64,000 nucleotides of DNA from Epinephelus fuscoguttatus (taxonomy: Eukaryota; Chordata; Actinopteri; Perciformes; Serranidae): contig NC_064761.1 in the NCBI RefSeq assembly GCF_011397635.1, positions 26,019,643-26,083,642 on the forward strand, given 5' to 3'. A model generated the notes under the pieces. It saw only the letters and a list, made by a program, of their open reading frames with translations, ran no database searches and was not told the origin of the DNA. A program made the position numbers and the translations under genes. Positions 61,940 through 64,000 of the stretch are shown piece by piece (within the stretch, counting starts at the first letter, position 1; each line of letters opens with the position of its first letter).

Positions 61940-62275
61940 TATAGAGCATGGACTGTGTAAAAATAATGGAGCTAGCCACTGTGACACCACCCACTGGTTT
62001 TTGGACTCCTGTTTTGAAGCCTTAAGTTTGGCATTTTGGCCATTGCCATCTAGAGAGTGCATAACTTTAAGCCTTCATACCATTTAAACAGATGAGTTGT
62101 ATATAGCTGTCATGATTGTTTTTGTATGAGGCTGTAAACACTTCTTTGTCTACGAGGATTGACTCGCTTCTGCAGCCAGCGTCAAGTGGCCATTTGAGGA
62201 ACTGCAGTTTTTGTCACCTCCACATTGGCTTCATTTTCCAGCCCCTGAGGTTGTTGCCGGGCATAAACTGGAAAC
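61940..62275. mobile_element. degraded dispersed repeat fragment
   Basis: It contains ATGGACTGTGTAAAAATAAT, GTGACACCACCCACTGGTTT, TGTTTTGAAGCCTTAAGTTT and, further on, CCTCCACATTGGCTTCATTT. As I recall, these blocks occur in this order in a repeat family widespread in teleosts. The ends are uncertain. Confidence 0.45.
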
Positions 62276-62843
62276 TTAGGCCTTGTGGGGTTAATTTTTG
62301 TTAATAAAAACATTCTGTTTTCTGCATGAGTCATGTGTGTTATTATTCCTTTGTAATCTTCTCGTATATCTGTGTGTCCCCAAACCAGGTAGGCTACAAC
62401 ATCAGTGCCCAGGCAAGCTGTCAACCCCCACAGGATTTCAGCGCTGTTGTGTTCCTGTCGGGGCTTGTAACACTTTCACAATAACATCTCACTGGATGCT
62501 GCTGCCCTCCACACTCCTCCTGTTATAGAAAAATCATTCATCAGTACATGTAGACTATATAAACTATTATATTTGAGACAATTTCTCCACTAATATTACG
62601 TAAACTATATTCTGTTACTTGTGTAACAGGTCTCAGACTGAGATCCCAAAAACAGATAGATTCCTGTAATAACAGGAGAAAGAATGAGACAGGCTACAGG
62701 TGCTTCTGTTCAGTGCAGCTTCACTCAGCAGAATTTATTTACCAATATGCAAAATACCTAGGCTTCTTACAATCTCTGTATTGCTTTAAAATAAAACACA
62801 TTGTCCATTATCATTTAAGTCATTCTGAGCTCAATCAGAGTGC

Positions 62844-62893
62844 TACTGCATTCATGGGCTATCCCAGCTACTGCATTCATGGGCTATCCCAGC
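62844..62893. repeat. 25-bp tandem duplication
   Basis: The 25-bp unit beginning TACTGCATTCATGGGCTATC occurs twice in direct succession, at the edge of the SINE-like copy on the minus strand. Confidence 0.85.
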
Positions 62894-63096
62894 TGACATT
62901 GGGCGAGAGGTGACAACCATTCACAACTGTACCATTCACACCTGTGGGAGGAAACTGAAGTACCCAGAGAAAACCCACGCTGACACAGAGAGAACATGCA
63001 AACTCCACACAGAAGGGCTCCCACACCCGGGATCGAACCAGGAACCCTCTTGCTGTGAGGCGACAGTGCTAACCACCACATCACCATGCTGCCCTA
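62879..63096 (-). repeat. SINE-like dispersed repeat, copy 3 (internally deleted)
   Basis: On the minus strand it reads, in order, AGCACTGTCGCCTCACAGCA, a box-B-like GGTTCGATCCC, AGTTTGCATGTTCTCTCTGT, GGGTTTTCTCTGGGTACTTC and TCAGCTGGGATAGCCC. Compared with 28970-29288 it lacks part of the centre (after the CTCCGGCTTCC region). Confidence 0.8.
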
Positions 63097-63198
63097 GTTC
63101 GCAACAGACTTAAAGAAAACATTACTATGATTTCTAGTTTCTCATATTCCCTTATGTAACTTCATTACTAGTGCAAATAAAACAGCTAGCACATTACT

Positions 63199-63585
63199 AG
63201 TGGCGGTGGGAATCACCAGAGGATCCACAATAAAATATCATTGCTATTTTAAATTTATTGCAATATTCTGAGTATTGTGGTAAAAAAATATTGCGATACA
63301 TCATGAGTTACTACCTTTTTTTCAACTGTAAATTATATCCTCTAAGGAAAACTTTATCTTATTAGATAGTCTGTTCATCTCACTTTAGCCATTTTCTGCA
63401 GTAGCAAAATGTATCTAGTAGACTGAGAAAGCAATTTATTGTATTATTCTAGCAGGCTATCTAAAGTTTCATTTGTATTTGTAATATTAATAATTTCCAT
63501 GATAAAAAAATCATTGATACAAAAGACAATACAATCTTGACACAAAAATATCACAATACTATGCTGTATCGATTTTATTGCCCCT
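63199..63585. mobile_element. possible AT-rich degraded repeat
   Basis: GGCGGTGGGAATCACCAGAG is followed by many ATTGCGATA/ATATTGC-type words (TATTGCAATATTCTGAG, AATATTGCGATACAT, ATCACAATACTATGC) and ends near GTATCGATTTTATTGCCCC. Similar AT-rich elements occur in fish, but the family and ends are not established. Confidence 0.35.
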
Positions 63586-64000
63586 TTCACAGTTCAGTAA
63601 TGCACGAGCCGAAGACCTACAGAAATCTAACCTTTCAAAGTGCTTGAAATGTCCAAAAATGTACACATTAAATTATAACACCAATAATATATCCACTTGG
63701 AACAGCTATTGTAGCAAGAAAAATAGTATTTAATGCCAAATTGAAATGTACTGGAGCCATCCTTTTTGGCAATGATAGAATATTTACATGCTTACTCCTG
63801 GTCATGGGTTAATGTTTTCAATGTCTTTTTTTTGTGCATTTCCCTCTCCCTCCATTTTATTGGGGTGGAGGCCAAAATTTCAGATAGACAAACAAAAGCC
63901 ATCTGCACGATACCACCACAGCAAAGTGAGAAAATATTCTTTGTATTTTGGATGAACCAACCCAAATAATCTGTGCTGTGACTGAACCCAGTAATTCAAT

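Noticed and set aside
57490-64000. CTXN1 or another single-exon gene downstream of timm44
   Set aside because: None of the open frames matches a cortexin or any other recognised family.
1-64000. CRISPR arrays, operons, tRNA or rRNA genes
   Set aside because: Repeats are simple-sequence or transposon-derived, genes are intron-split, and the tRNA-like box-B motifs belong to SINE-like repeats.

Overview
The window is vertebrate nuclear DNA, most likely from a ray-finned (teleost) fish. It carries intron-split genes with consensus GT/AG junctions, many CA/TG microsatellites, and DNA-transposon and SINE relics of kinds common in fish genomes. Four protein-coding genes can be supported, and they fill perhaps a third of the window. 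No prokaryotic feature, CRISPR array, rRNA or tRNA gene was seen. Exon boundaries were set by hand from reading frame, splice consensus and recalled family sequence; no database search was possible.

Layout. (1) 1-10.3 kb: the 5' end of rnf220 on the minus strand. It has a non-coding first exon ending at 10037, the first coding exon at 8141-8732, then at least 8 kb of intron running off the left edge. (2) 10.3-31.8 kb: a gene-poor interval with microsatellites, a hAT-type MITE, a broken Tc1-like transposon, SINE-like copies and several AT/homeobox-motif-rich blocks that look like conserved regulatory DNA. (3) 32.5-37.9 kb: complete dmap1 on the minus strand, ten coding exons, 484 aa. (4) 40.3-47.65 kb: complete hnrnpm on the plus strand, sixteen coding exons, 690 aa, including an 8-nt microexon. 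(5) 48.3-56.8 kb: complete timm44 on the plus strand, thirteen coding exons, 460 aa, starting only 645 bp after the hnrnpm stop. (6) 57.4-64 kb: intergenic DNA with a long-armed inverted-repeat element and degraded repeats.

The genes do not form one pathway. rnf220 encodes an E3 ubiquitin ligase, dmap1 a chromatin-complex subunit, hnrnpm a splicing regulator and timm44 a mitochondrial import-motor tether. dmap1 and hnrnpm are head to head about 2.4 kb apart, and hnrnpm and timm44 are tandem. The dmap1, hnrnpm and timm44 promoters each contain an ETS/GABP-like site, and hnrnpm and timm44 also have YY1-like ATGGCG motifs, as expected of housekeeping genes.

The best lead is the 8-nt hnrnpm microexon at 43870-43877. 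It encodes the centre of the RRM1 RNP1 motif, and skipping it would bring in a stop codon within three codons. No undescribed multi-gene system was found.
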